From Parabacteroides chongii (GTDB lineage: Bacteria; Bacteroidota; Bacteroidia; Bacteroidales; Tannerellaceae), in NCBI RefSeq assembly GCF_029581355.1, contig NZ_CP120849.1, positions 5,488,501 to 5,552,500 of the forward strand: a DNA stretch of 64,000 nt. The letters are read 5' to 3'. Positions 1-8,136 of this stretch are shown piece after piece. A program made the translations under genes and the position numbers. Within the stretch, counting starts at the first letter, position 1. Each line of letters starts with the position of its first letter. The notes below the pieces were generated by a model. The model ran no database searches and was not told the DNA's origin. It saw only the letters and a program-made list of their open reading frames with translations.

Positions 1-384
1 AGGATCGATCGGTTCTGCCGCCACACTCCATTTGACAGGAGCATATTCCAGCCACTTTCCCTTCTCTTTCACACGGACAACCACCTCTACCGTATTTCCT
101 GTTGCAGACGATAAAAGTTTCTTCCATTTAGAGATCGGGAAAACAAATTGGTTATCCTTTGCCCTCACTTCCACCTGCTGACCGGCGTACGACAAAACGA
201 CCTGTGCATCTTCGACAGAATCCTTCAGGGAGAAATTCAAAGGAGCGATATTTGCCGGAATTGTTATATCCGCATAATCCGGAACAATAGCTGGCTTTCT
301 ATCCAATGTTTCACTCACCTGAACCGAATCCGAACATGAAAAAAACAGGGTCAGCAAAGCTATATATTTATAATTTCCATTCAT
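1..384 (-). CDS. N-terminal part of a lipoprotein, probably PD40/TolB-like; 3' end outside window
   Basis: The frame reads 128 codons from an ATG at 384 down to base 1 without a stop, so the C-terminus lies outside the window. It starts with a lipoprotein signal (hydrophobic IALLTLFF, then SCS with the lipid-accepting Cys at residue 17). A segment PDYADITIPANIAPLNF follows, which I associate with Bacteroidales PD40/TolB-like beta-propeller lipoproteins that sit beside DUF6057 genes. The propeller itself is not visible here, so the family call is tentative. The start lies 13 bp after the stop of the DUF6057 C-terminal frame, which suggests one operon running leftwards. Confidence 0.55.
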   Translation of the reverse strand, partial: MNGNYKYIALLTLFFSCSDSVQVSETLDRKPAIVPDYADITIPANIAPLNFSLKDSVEDAQVVLSYAGQQVEVRAKDNQFVFPISKWKKLLSSATGNTVEVVVRVKEKGKWLEYAPVKWSVAAEPIDP

Positions 385-396
385 ATTCCATCTCTT

Positions 397-1707
397 TTAT
401 TTAAACATAAAATAAAACCAGTACGTATCTCCATAAGCCCGTCTCATCAATCCGGGCAACGCATTTTTATTATTCCGGTTTCCTAATACCTGTTTCTTGT
501 ATTCGGCAAAACGCTGCACCACAGACGGAGAAATATCGAAACGTTTCCAATAATCCGGTTCAGCCTCCGACAAAGTGATCACAGCTTCCTGAAAAGATTT
601 CGGCAATGAAGGAAGGACCTCCGTACCATAATAAGTCTCCACCATCTTTTTGAAGCCATCCATATTCTTCGCCAGCAAATACAAAGCCCCCAGATACTGG
701 ATAGCCGCTTTATTTTTCGGATTAGCCTCTGCAACCATGCACAAATCTTTTTCCATATAGTTTATTTCGGAAAGATAATTTTCCTTTGGCAGGCATTTAC
801 GCCTTGATCCTAATGCCGAATCCTGCTCTACCGCAGCATCGTTATATAAAAACTTCCGGTGTTCATCTGCCCAATTCTTATAATAAACCGTATTCCCCAA
901 TATATTCAGATACTTTTCCGCTACCTGATATTCTCCGTAAATAATATTTGTGCGGACAAGCCTTTTCAGCATTCTCGGATCCCCCTCTCCTATGGCGGTC
1001 GCATAAGCCTCAAAAGCCATTTCCTGCGCCATTGCCGAATTGCCCATCGCAAAAGCAATATCACTCAATAAAGAAGATATCTGTTCAGTTTTATTCCAAC
1101 CGACCATCAATCCCTGCGGACCTCTCTGATCGAAATTGAACATCTGATCTGCCAATTCTCCTCTCTGTGCCAAAGCCAGATTCAGATAGCACATATTCAA
1201 ATAATTAGTCAACGTACCTTTACTGGCATCCAGGATCTTATCCCATTGCTCCGTTCTTGCATAATAATCCAGTTCTTTCACCTTGGCTGACTTTCTATCT
1301 CCGTACTTTGGAATACCCCACCAACAGAACGCAAATAAAAGAGCCAGTTGTAAAACAACTCCTGCGATTCTTGTTTTTTTACCGATCTCTTTCTTCCTTT
1401 TCCTCAGCAGAAAAGCTACAATCAGAATGAGAGGGAATGAAATCCATGAATAATAGATGACAGATTTAGGCTCCAATGCCGTATGATAATATGCATCCGG
1501 TAAAAAGGCAAAACGGTACTCTCCCAACAAGGCAAAATAAACACTGCAAATTCCACATAAGCTCCCCAACAGAACAGCTAATAAAACCCAGTAAAACTTC
1601 GGAGTTTTATTCAGGAACTCATAAATCAAAACAGACAGGGCAAACAAACATGCCACCGCTCCCGCCAGCCCATAAAGCAACGGTGTCACAACGATCTCTG
1701 CTATCAT
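397..1707 (-). CDS. DUF6057-type protein, C-terminal fragment (membrane plus TPR-like region), frameshifted
   Basis: This frame holds the second part of what looks like one DUF6057 protein. Several hydrophobic helices come first (near LLYGLAGAVACLFALSVLIYEF, then FYWVLLAVLLGSLCGI and ISFPLILIVAFLL). A soluble alpha-helical TPR-like domain of about 300 residues follows and ends YWFYFMFK. An ATG at 1707 overlaps the TGA of the upstream frame (ATGA), so coupled re-initiation is possible. However, the join falls between two membrane segments, which points to a frameshift in a single gene. The frame can be read upstream to a TTG at 1740. The function is unknown; the family name is from memory of Bacteroidales annotation. 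Confidence 0.6.
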   Translation of the reverse strand: MIAEIVVTPLLYGLAGAVACLFALSVLIYEFLNKTPKFYWVLLAVLLGSLCGICSVYFALLGEYRFAFLPDAYYHTALEPKSVIYYSWISFPLILIVAFLLRKRKKEIGKKTRIAGVVLQLALLFAFCWWGIPKYGDRKSAKVKELDYYARTEQWDKILDASKGTLTNYLNMCYLNLALAQRGELADQMFNFDQRGPQGLMVGWNKTEQISSLLSDIAFAMGNSAMAQEMAFEAYATAIGEGDPRMLKRLVRTNIIYGEYQVAEKYLNILGNTVYYKNWADEHRKFLYNDAAVEQDSALGSRRKCLPKENYLSEINYMEKDLCMVAEANPKNKAAIQYLGALYLLAKNMDGFKKMVETYYGTEVLPSLPKSFQEAVITLSEAEPDYWKRFDISPSVVQRFAEYKKQVLGNRNNKNALPGLMRRAYGDTYWFYFMFK

Positions 1708-1724
1708 CCGCCATTTATCATCCG
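1702..1724. repeat. 9-bp direct repeat at the DUF6057 frame break
   Basis: TATCATCCG occurs at 1702-1710 and again at 1716-1724, with CCATT between. On the coding strand this is CGGATGATA-AATGG-CGGATGATA. The 14-bp period is not a multiple of three, so loss of one period changes the reading frame and joins the two DUF6057 fragments. Confidence 0.7.
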
Positions 1725-2147
1725 ATATACGCAAGCACAAATACAGAGCGGAAGCATCAGATTGAACGCAATCGTTCCGAAAACCAGATAATTGAAATCA
1801 AAATGAAGGAACATAAGCAAAATAACTGGTATCAGATAAAGCAGGAACAACCCTGTACCCGGTACGATCCGGCGGACGATTCCTCTCATTCCAATCCCTG
1901 CGAACAGTAGCAATACAGCCGTAATCCCTGCCCCGGCATACGGATACCGAAAGAACTGCACTAAAAATTCAGATAAGGTTAACGCAAATCCGCCTGGCAT
2001 AGACAATTTGCCGGAGATATATTCACCGGTAAACTGAAACAACTGGCTTTGCTCAATAAAAAAGAAATGGAATCGACTATATTCCTGTAAAAAGACGAAC
2101 AAAGCAGCCAATACAACCAACCAGAAAGCTGTGACTTTCAATCTCAT
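1704..2147 (-). CDS. DUF6057-type protein, N-terminal membrane fragment, frameshifted
   Basis: The 147-residue frame has hydrophobic helices near residues 5-20, 55-82, 92-112 and 115-140, with no soluble domain, and ends in VYRMINGG. The other frame continues the expected family sequence immediately afterwards (RMIAEIVVTPLLYG). The break sits at a 9-bp direct repeat (TATCATCCG on the + strand at 1702-1710 and 1716-1724). Removing one 14-bp repeat period, or inserting a single base, would fuse the two frames. The gene starts 13 bp after the stop of the double ABC ATPase gene and is probably co-transcribed with it. Confidence 0.6.
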   Translation of the reverse strand: MRLKVTAFWLVVLAALFVFLQEYSRFHFFFIEQSQLFQFTGEYISGKLSMPGGFALTLSEFLVQFFRYPYAGAGITAVLLLFAGIGMRGIVRRIVPGTGLFLLYLIPVILLMFLHFDFNYLVFGTIAFNLMLPLCICACVYRMINGG

Positions 2148-2160
2148 GGTATTATGATTT

Positions 2161-3606
2161 TTAAGTATGTTTAATCAGTTCGAAACGCCTGTCGACACAC
2201 GAAGGTAATTCATGCGGATAGTGGGTTACGTAAATCAGTGTCTTTCCCGGACGCGCACAAAACTGCTCGATCACATGTGCTGCTTTCCGCTTATTACTGA
2301 TATCGAGGCCATGCAACGGCTCGTCCAGAATGATCAGATCCGGATCTTTCACAAAAGCCCGTGCCAGCAAAGCCAGCCGCTGCTCGCCGGAAGACAATGT
2401 CAGAAATGAACGGTCTTTCAACTCTTCAATACCAAAGACACGCATCCATGCCAAAGCAACAGCCTGCTGTTCTTCCGTACATTTACGATACAGCCCGATA
2501 GAATCAAAAAAACCGGAACCTACAATATTCAGAGTCGGCACATTCTCCATATAAAACAGATGCATCTCCGGAGAAACATACCCTATCCTTTTCTTTATAT
2601 CCCAGATACTTTCACCCGATCCCCGCTTCCGGTCAAACAAAAATAAACTATTTGCGTAAGATTGCGGATTATCGGCATAAATCAGACTCAACAAAGTAGA
2701 TTTTCCGGCTCCGTTAGGACCGAATAAAGCCCACTTTTCCCCGTTTTTCACTTCCCAGTCCAGTTCTTTCAGGATCGTACGACTGCCGTATTTTATAGAA
2801 ACATGTTCCATACGGAATGTAATTTCATGTACGGATGGTTCTTTGTCTGACAGAGGTAATGACAAATCCTCCGGATGACAGGGAAACAAATGTGCCTGCA
2901 ACTCCTTATCCGCCATAAATTCCGCACGTGTACACGGTTCATAAGGTTTCCGGTTATGTACAGGAAGAACATGAGTAATCATTTCCGGAATATCACCCGG
3001 ATTCGACAACAACAGAATAACCTGTACATTCTCCAGTTTCGCCATTTGCTGCAACAGACTTACCAAAACATCGCGCGAAGCGGCATCGAGACCGATAAAA
3101 GGATTATCCAATATCAAGATGCGCGGATGGCTCAACAAAGAACGGACAATAAGGAATTTGCGCAGCTCCCCGCTGGAAAGAAAAATAAGTTTCTTAGGCA
3201 ATAAATCTGCGATGCCGAAAAAAGAAAGTATCTTTTGCAAATCATCCGTTCTGGAATGATCTTTCAATATTTCCTCCACCGTCGGCACCTCATCTGTCTC
3301 CGTGGAATGCCAACGTTGCTGATAATATGTGTTCCGGCAATCGGCTAATGAATAAATATCCTTGAATGCTATACTTTTGATCAGGTTACTGACTTTGTCG
3401 TCATAACCAAAGATCACCTCTCCCTCTTTCAATGCAAACTTACGCTGCATCAGATCGGCAATCAAAGTTTTTCCCGAACCGTTAGGTCCCACTATCGCCC
3501 ACTGTTCCCCTTCGTTGATTGTCCAGCTGAAAGGTTCAGCAAAACGCAGTTCCGGCAAACGGGTCACTACATTATTTATATAGGCTATCGCTTTATTATT
3601 TTCCAT
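2161..3606 (-). CDS. double ATP-binding-cassette ATPase, ModF/PhrA-like
   Basis: The 481-residue protein has two ABC domains in tandem and no membrane segment. Domain 1 has Walker A GPNGSGKT (about residues 40-47), signature LSSGE (near 145) and a Walker B that reads ILILDNP, with Asn in place of the usual catalytic Glu. Domain 2 has Walker A GPNGAGKS (near 296), signature LSSGEQ (near 405) and a canonical LIILDEP. The first site is therefore probably degenerate and the second active. Length and layout match E. coli ModF, whose role is not well defined. A -7 element lies 20 bp upstream, and the DUF6057 frames and lipoprotein follow closely. Confidence 0.85.
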   Translation of the reverse strand: MENNKAIAYINNVVTRLPELRFAEPFSWTINEGEQWAIVGPNGSGKTLIADLMQRKFALKEGEVIFGYDDKVSNLIKSIAFKDIYSLADCRNTYYQQRWHSTETDEVPTVEEILKDHSRTDDLQKILSFFGIADLLPKKLIFLSSGELRKFLIVRSLLSHPRILILDNPFIGLDAASRDVLVSLLQQMAKLENVQVILLLSNPGDIPEMITHVLPVHNRKPYEPCTRAEFMADKELQAHLFPCHPEDLSLPLSDKEPSVHEITFRMEHVSIKYGSRTILKELDWEVKNGEKWALFGPNGAGKSTLLSLIYADNPQSYANSLFLFDRKRGSGESIWDIKKRIGYVSPEMHLFYMENVPTLNIVGSGFFDSIGLYRKCTEEQQAVALAWMRVFGIEELKDRSFLTLSSGEQRLALLARAFVKDPDLIILDEPLHGLDISNKRKAAHVIEQFCARPGKTLIYVTHYPHELPSCVDRRFELIKHT

Positions 3607-3625
3607 TGTTCTTAATTTGTCTCCC

Positions 3626-3633
3626 CAAAGGTA
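3626..3633 (-). promoter_or_regulatory. -7 promoter element of the ABC ATPase operon
   Basis: On the minus strand this reads TACCTTTG, an exact match to the Bacteroidota TAnnTTTG element. It lies 20 bp before the ATG at 3606, which implies a short leader. Confidence 0.6.
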
Positions 3634-4005
3634 AATAGTTTATTTATAAAATTAAGCATACCGGTGCAAAAGGAGCCATTAGAAAAGGGATTACTCATCC
3701 CGAGCAATCCCTTATTATATATACAGGCCTGGTATGTCTATGAAATTCTTACAAATTAGTTATTTTAATGCCTGTAAATTCCCTACTCAACTCAACGATT
3801 CTATTCAATACATATTTATCGTATTCATTATTTATCCTGTTTAATTCAGTAATCAGACCTTAGTCTTTATGAAACAAAAGTAATAAAACAAAGGAAAAAA
3901 GCAATAGAAAATATCATTTTTTATACAAAAGCACGCAGTTTGCTATCAATCAAAAAGCAAGAGTAATATTTCATCCTTTTTACTCGCTGATTAAAACAGA
4001 TTCTC
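3634..4005. other. AT-rich intergenic region between divergent genes
   Basis: I see no convincing coding region here. The only structure is an inverted repeat, AAGGGATT at 3685-3692 and AATCCCTT at 3706-3713 with a 13-nt loop. It could be a weak terminator read on the minus strand, where TTTTCT follows. The rest is AT-rich spacer. Confidence 0.5.
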
Positions 4006-4013
4006 TATCTTTG
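4006..4013 (+). promoter_or_regulatory. -7 promoter element of the DUF1080 gene
   Basis: TATCTTTG matches TAnnTTTG exactly and lies 33 bp before the ATG at 4047. Confidence 0.65.
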
Positions 4014-4046
4014 AACACCTAATTTATTTTTATTAAAATCAATAAC

Positions 4047-4712
4047 ATGAAACGACTAGTTTTTTTCTCAATTCTCATTCTGGGTATCATCAGTATCCTT
4101 TGTATTTCTATATCCGGCAACAAATGGAAACCGTTATTTGGTGAAAACCTGTCCGATGCCAGCTACAATCCGGAAGTCTGGAGTTTGACAGACGGCGTGC
4201 TTGCAGCCGTTCAGGATGAATCTATCTGGACAAAGACCGAATATGAAAATTTCGAACTGGATCTGGATTTCAAGACTGACGTAGGAACTAACAGCGGTGT
4301 TGTCATCTATTGTACCGACACCCAGAACTGGATTCCCAATTCCGTAGAAATACAGATAGCAGACGATCACTGTGAAAAATGGGGAAATGGAAAGCCTTAT
4401 GAAAAATGCGGAGCTATTTACGGTCATTTAGGTGCCAGTCAGGACAAAGTGGTAAAAAAGCCCGGAGTATGGAATCATATGCGTATCAGATGTTCAGGAC
4501 AACACATCAGTGTGATTCTGAACGGAAAGAAAGTAACGGAGATGGACATGAGCAAATGGACTTCCGGAACAGTAAACCCGGATGGCAGCGAAATCCCCAG
4601 CTGGTTACCCAAGCCTTTTGCTGAACTTCCGACAAAAGGATACATCGGATTGCAAGGCAAGCATGGAGACTCCCTGATTTGGTTCCGTAACGTAAAAGTA
4701 AGAAGCTTATAA
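4047..4712 (+). CDS. secreted DUF1080 (3-keto-disaccharide hydrolase-type) protein
   Basis: The 221-residue protein has an N-terminal hydrophobic signal (LVFFSILILGIISILCISISG) followed by a single DUF1080 domain. That domain is a concanavalin-like jelly roll also known from 3-keto-glucoside hydrolases. Family features visible are KPLFGENL at the start, FELDLDFKTD, NSGVVIYC, the GAIYGH segment, WNHMRIRCSGQHISVILNG and the closing GYIGLQGKHGDSLIWFRNVKV. It is probably periplasmic or surface-exposed and acts on carbohydrate. It stands alone, with its own promoter, and ends at a terminator shared with convergent argB. Confidence 0.85.
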   Translation: MKRLVFFSILILGIISILCISISGNKWKPLFGENLSDASYNPEVWSLTDGVLAAVQDESIWTKTEYENFELDLDFKTDVGTNSGVVIYCTDTQNWIPNSVEIQIADDHCEKWGNGKPYEKCGAIYGHLGASQDKVVKKPGVWNHMRIRCSGQHISVILNGKKVTEMDMSKWTSGTVNPDGSEIPSWLPKPFAELPTKGYIGLQGKHGDSLIWFRNVKVRSL

Positions 4713-4720
4713 TAAAAAGG

Positions 4721-4751
4721 AAAGAGGAAAGTTCGATTGACTTTCCTCTTT
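4721..4751. terminator. bidirectional terminator between DUF1080 gene and argB
   Basis: A perfect 12-bp stem (AAAGAGGAAAGT at 4721-4732, ACTTTCCTCTTT at 4740-4751, 7-nt loop) is followed by T-rich sequence on both strands. It lies between the convergent stops at 4712 and 4758. Confidence 0.85.
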
Positions 4752-4757
4752 TTATTT

Positions 4758-5531
4758 TCAATAAACCTTTGTTCCTTTTCCCTGATGGATTTCAGAAGCT
4801 TGTGTTATAATAACCTCTTTCACTCCGGCATCGATGGACTGGAATGAGTTTTCCAGTTTCGGGATCATACCTCCCTGTATAACGCCCTCTTCTACCAATT
4901 GTTTAAAAACAGCACGGTCCAATTCGGGAATAACACTTTCGTCATCATTCTCGTCTCTCAGCACTCCCTTTTTCTCAAAGCAAAACACCAAAGTCACATC
5001 AAAATGCTTTGCCAGGGCTTTGGCTGCCTCTCCGGCAATCGTATCAGCATTTGTATTCAGCATATGTCCCTGTTTGTCATGTGTCAAAGGTGCCAGTACC
5101 GGAACAATCCCCTGATGAATAAGCGAGGCCAGCAAATCTGCATTCACTTCTTTTACATCTCCCACGAAGCCATAATCGACTTCGGCCACCGGACGTTTAT
5201 CCGAACGCATCAGGTTCATATCGGCTCCGGTCAATCCCAGTGCATTCACATTTAAGGCCTGCAAACCGGCAACAATATTCTTATTCACCAGTCCGCCGTA
5301 TACCATCGTTACGACTTTCAGCGTTTCAGCATCCGTTACCCTGCGTCCATTCACCATTTTACTTTCGATGCCCAGCTGGCTAGCCAGCTTAGTTGCAGAA
5401 CGTCCTCCGCCATGCACCAGCGCTTTAAAACCCTCTATCTGAGAGAAATCGCGAAGCAGATTTTTCAACGTTTCTTCTTCCTCTACGATTTTTCCTCCGA
5501 CTTTTATAAGCGTAAGCTTTTCTTTCTTCAT
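4758..5531 (-). CDS. argB: acetylglutamate kinase (arginine biosynthesis)
   Basis: The 257-residue protein belongs to the amino-acid kinase family and phosphorylates the N-acylated glutamate intermediate of arginine synthesis. Visible features are the N-terminal KVGGK Lys/Gly motif (about residues 11-15), the HGGGRSATKLA substrate loop (near 40), NGRRVTDAETL, the GLTGAD segment and NTNADTIAGEAAKAL near 160. Length is typical. Some Bacteroides use N-succinyl rather than N-acetyl intermediates; the sequence alone does not settle which applies here. It is monocistronic, with its own -7 element, back to back with tRNA-Gly. Confidence 0.93.
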   Translation of the reverse strand: MKKEKLTLIKVGGKIVEEEETLKNLLRDFSQIEGFKALVHGGGRSATKLASQLGIESKMVNGRRVTDAETLKVVTMVYGGLVNKNIVAGLQALNVNALGLTGADMNLMRSDKRPVAEVDYGFVGDVKEVNADLLASLIHQGIVPVLAPLTHDKQGHMLNTNADTIAGEAAKALAKHFDVTLVFCFEKKGVLRDENDDESVIPELDRAVFKQLVEEGVIQGGMIPKLENSFQSIDAGVKEVIITQASEIHQGKGTKVY

Positions 5532-5553
5532 ATTTGATAAAATATTTTAGCGC

Positions 5554-5561
5554 CAAAGTTA
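5554..5561 (-). promoter_or_regulatory. -7 promoter element of argB
   Basis: On the minus strand this reads TAACTTTG (TAnnTTTG), 23 bp before the ATG at 5531. It faces away from the tRNA-Gly promoter element at 5583. Confidence 0.6.
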
Positions 5562-5582
5562 CTAAAAAAAGAAAAGATTTAA

Positions 5583-5590
5583 TACTTTTG
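5583..5590 (+). promoter_or_regulatory. -7 promoter element of tRNA-Gly
   Basis: TACTTTTG matches TAnnTTTG and ends 11 bp before the mature tRNA 5' end, as expected for a tRNA promoter. Confidence 0.65.
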
Positions 5591-5601
5591 TAGCGCTCAA
5601 C

Positions 5602-5674
5602 GCGGTAGTAGCTCAGTTGGTAGAGCATTAGCTTCCCAAGCTAAGGGTCGTGGGTTCGAGTCCCATTTACCGCT
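5602..5674 (+). tRNA. tRNA-Gly (anticodon CCC)
   Basis: A 73-nt cloverleaf can be drawn by eye. The acceptor GCGGTAG pairs with TTACCGC (one G-T pair at the base), there is a D-arm with AGCTCAGTTGGTAGAGC, and the anticodon stem TTAGC/GCTAA encloses TTCCCAA (anticodon CCC). The T-arm is GTGGG-TTCGAGT-CCCAT. CCA is not encoded after the discriminator base. Confidence 0.95.
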
Positions 5675-5681
5675 CACAATC

Positions 5682-5722
5682 AAACAGGAGGAAAACGAAG
5701 CTGTTTTCTTCCTGTTTTTTTT
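5682..5722 (+). terminator. terminator after tRNA-Gly
   Basis: A 15-bp stem with one G-T pair (left arm 5682-5696, right arm 5703-5717) has a 6-nt loop and runs into a T tract ending at 5722. Confidence 0.88.
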
Positions 5723-5775
5723 AGCATTCGACGTAATACAAACAACTGATAAATGCTTACAAAAACAGTATTGTT

Positions 5776-5849
5776 AAAAGTGTTTCACAGTAATGAAACA
5801 GTTGTTTCTTCTAAGTGAAACACTTGTTTCATTACTATGAAACACTTTT
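5776..5849. repeat. array of three 18-bp palindromes at 22-bp pitch (GTTTC-N8-GAAAC)
   Basis: Three imperfect palindromes, GTTTC-N8-GAAAC, lie at 5782-5799, 5804-5821 and 5826-5843. Each is 18 bp with 4-bp spacers, so their centres are exactly 22 bp apart. The whole block is also symmetrical: 5776-5808 is nearly the reverse complement of 5817-5849 (30 of 33 bases pair). It lies between the tRNA-Gly terminator and the nhaD promoter. It could be a row of operator sites or a mobile palindromic repeat. The same geometry recurs at 19899-19960 with a different sequence. Confidence 0.85.
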
Positions 5850-5967
5850 TTATATGTAGTTTAAGCGAACATTCGAATATTCCACCTGTTCAATACTGTC
5901 TATTGCCGAATAGCACAGGTCTATAAAAACAATTCATCCAAAATGAGTGTTAGTTCTATATTATTCC

Positions 5968-5975
5968 TACATTTG
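5968..5975 (+). promoter_or_regulatory. -7 promoter element of nhaD
   Basis: TACATTTG matches TAnnTTTG and lies 40 bp before the ATG at 6016. Confidence 0.6.
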
Positions 5976-6015
5976 CATCAGTTAACTAAAATTAAAAAGA
6001 AAAAGAAGAATTGCC

Positions 6016-7446
6016 ATGTTGACAGTAATGATTTTTGTTTTTTTGATTGGATACCTATGTATTGCTTTAGAGCATCCATTAAAAGTAAACAAAGCCGGAA
6101 CAGCCTTATTAACAGGTACTATACTTTGGGTTTTATACACATTTGCTGCGCCAGATTTAATCCCACTCGCTTCTGCAGAAGAGTTCAAAGAATTTTTAGA
6201 TGCTTATCCGGCCATCGCAGAACTTCCATTCGTCGAACAGTGTACCCGCTTTGTCGTTGAACATCAGGTACTCGACAGTATTGGTGAAATTGCAGAAACT
6301 TTGATATTCCTGATTGGAGCCATGATCACTGTCGAGTTGATAGACGCTCACGGAGGTTTTATGTTTATTACGAACCGTATCAAAACCAATCAAAAAAAGA
6401 AACTATTACTATTGATCGCATGTATCACATTCTTTATGTCTGCCATACTCGATAACCTGACGACTTCCATCGTTATGGTCATGCTGATGCGGAAACTGCT
6501 TGGCAACTACAAAGAACGCTGGGTATTCGGAAGCGTTATCATTATTGCAGCGAACAGCGGTGGTGCCTGGTCACCCATCGGCGACGTAACGACGATCATG
6601 CTTTGGGTAAGAGGGAATATTTCTTCTTCCTCAACCATCCCCCATCTGATTTTACCCAGTATAGTATCAGCATTGGTACCTGTATTGATCATGATGCGTT
6701 TTTTACATGGGAAAGTAACTCCACCCAATGCATTCGTCGATAATGAGAATAACGAATTACTGAAAGAATTAAGGACAAAAGAAAAATTATCCATACTGAT
6801 ACTGGGTATATTCTGTCTCATATTCGTGCCTATATTTAAAACAGTCACTCATTTACCACCATTCATGGGAATCCTGATGGGGGTCGGCATTTTATGGGTA
6901 TATACGGAATTAATGTATAAACGGAATATCGCAAATGAAGATATAAAGTTACGTCTGTCTAAAATAGTCCGCCGGATAGACGGGGCGACCTTATTGTTCT
7001 TCCTCGGAATCCTTCTGGCGGTCGATGCCCTTCGTTGTAGCGGCGTATTGACTGATTTTGCATTTTGGCTGGATGAAACCGTAGGAAATGTATACGCCGT
7101 AAACCTGATCATCGGTACATTGTCGGCAGTCGTAGACAACGTTCCGCTGGTAGCCGGGGCGATCGGAATGTATCCGGTAGCAAACGAGGCCATGATCGCT
7201 ACAGCCGCAGATCCTACCTATATGGCACACTTTGTCATGGATGGTACTTTCTGGCAATTCCTGGCCTATTGTGCCGGTGTCGGAGGAAGTATGCTGATCA
7301 TCGGATCGGCAGCCGGAGTCGTTGTCATGGGACTGGAACGTATTAATTTTATTTGGTATCTCAAAAATATTTCGTTACTTGCATTCCTCGGATATTTATC
7401 GGGGGCCGGAGTTTATATTTTACAAAAAGTTCTATTGGGACTATAA
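6016..7446 (+). CDS. nhaD: NhaD-type Na+/H+ antiporter
   Basis: The 476-residue integral membrane protein has 11-13 hydrophobic segments and belongs to the ion-transporter superfamily that includes ArsB and NhaD. Diagnostic segments are SAILDNLTTSIVMVMLMRKL (around residue 140), NSGGAWSPIGDVTTIMLW (near 180) and the second half-repeat VVDNVPLVAGAIGMY (near 375). These supply the paired Asn/Asp/Thr residues expected for Na+ binding. It would expel Na+ in exchange for protons at the inner membrane. It has its own promoter and is followed 17 bp later by an MgtC-like gene. The palindrome array sits about 120 bp before its promoter element. Confidence 0.9.
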   Translation: MLTVMIFVFLIGYLCIALEHPLKVNKAGTALLTGTILWVLYTFAAPDLIPLASAEEFKEFLDAYPAIAELPFVEQCTRFVVEHQVLDSIGEIAETLIFLIGAMITVELIDAHGGFMFITNRIKTNQKKKLLLLIACITFFMSAILDNLTTSIVMVMLMRKLLGNYKERWVFGSVIIIAANSGGAWSPIGDVTTIMLWVRGNISSSSTIPHLILPSIVSALVPVLIMMRFLHGKVTPPNAFVDNENNELLKELRTKEKLSILILGIFCLIFVPIFKTVTHLPPFMGILMGVGILWVYTELMYKRNIANEDIKLRLSKIVRRIDGATLLFFLGILLAVDALRCSGVLTDFAFWLDETVGNVYAVNLIIGTLSAVVDNVPLVAGAIGMYPVANEAMIATAADPTYMAHFVMDGTFWQFLAYCAGVGGSMLIIGSAAGVVVMGLERINFIWYLKNISLLAFLGYLSGAGVYILQKVLLGL

Positions 7447-7463
7447 TAAAAGGAGACACTAAT

Positions 7464-8126
7464 ATGTTATGGGATTTTATTCTGAGATTATTCATTGCTG
7501 GTATTCTCGGAGCCGTAGTTGGTCTTGACCGGGAATACAGGGCTAAAGAGGCCGGCTATCGTACGCACTTTCTGGTGTCGCTGGGAAGTGCCCTGATCAT
7601 GATCGTGTCTCAATATGGCTTCCAACAAATCATTCAGGAAAACAGTGTATCGCTCGATCCGAGCCGTGTGGCGGCACAGGTAGTAAGCGGTATCGGTTTT
7701 ATCGGAGCCGGAACAATTATCATCCAAAAACAATTTGTACGCGGCCTGACCACTGCTGCCGGAATATGGGCAACAGCCGGAATCGGACTTGCGATTGGAG
7801 CCGGCATGTATGGCATCGGAGTTGCAGCAACTATCCTGACGTTAATGGGGCTGGAACTGCTGAGCTATATCTTTAAAAGCCTGGGGATGAAAAGCTCGAT
7901 GATCATTTTCTCCACCAATGAGAAAGAAATTATAAGTAAAGTAACGCATGTGCTGAATGATAAAGGCTATTTACTTGTCTCCTATCAAATGGAAAAAGTC
8001 AGCCATTCAGACGTGGATACTTTCATCGTCACATTGGTCATTAAAGCCAAAAAAAGTACAGACGACAACCAGTTATTACTCTTTATGGAAGATTTTCCGG
8101 AAGTAACAGTCGAGAGAATTGAATAG
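7464..8126 (+). CDS. MgtC/SapB family membrane protein
   Basis: The 220-residue protein has four or five N-terminal transmembrane helices and a cytosolic C-terminal ACT-like domain from about residue 150. MgtC signatures are present: GLDREYRAKEAGYRTH, SLGSALIMIVS, RVAAQVVSGIGFIGAGTII and VRGLTTAAGIWATAGIGLAIGAG. The start at 7464 is preceded by AGGAG at 7451-7455, so I prefer it to an in-frame start at 7353 inside nhaD. MgtC proteins are linked to Mg2+ stress and ATP-synthase control in other bacteria; the role here is inferred. It is co-transcribed with nhaD. Confidence 0.9.
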   Translation: MLWDFILRLFIAGILGAVVGLDREYRAKEAGYRTHFLVSLGSALIMIVSQYGFQQIIQENSVSLDPSRVAAQVVSGIGFIGAGTIIIQKQFVRGLTTAAGIWATAGIGLAIGAGMYGIGVAATILTLMGLELLSYIFKSLGMKSSMIIFSTNEKEIISKVTHVLNDKGYLLVSYQMEKVSHSDVDTFIVTLVIKAKKSTDDNQLLLFMEDFPEVTVERIE

Positions 8127-8136
8127 AATGACTGAA

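Noticed and set aside
5776..5849. Possible CRISPR array
   Set aside because: The units are palindromes separated by 4 bp, with no unique spacers and no cas genes nearby.
7353..7463. Longer start for the MgtC-like gene
   Set aside because: The extension lies inside nhaD. A good ribosome site (AGGAG) precedes the ATG at 7464.
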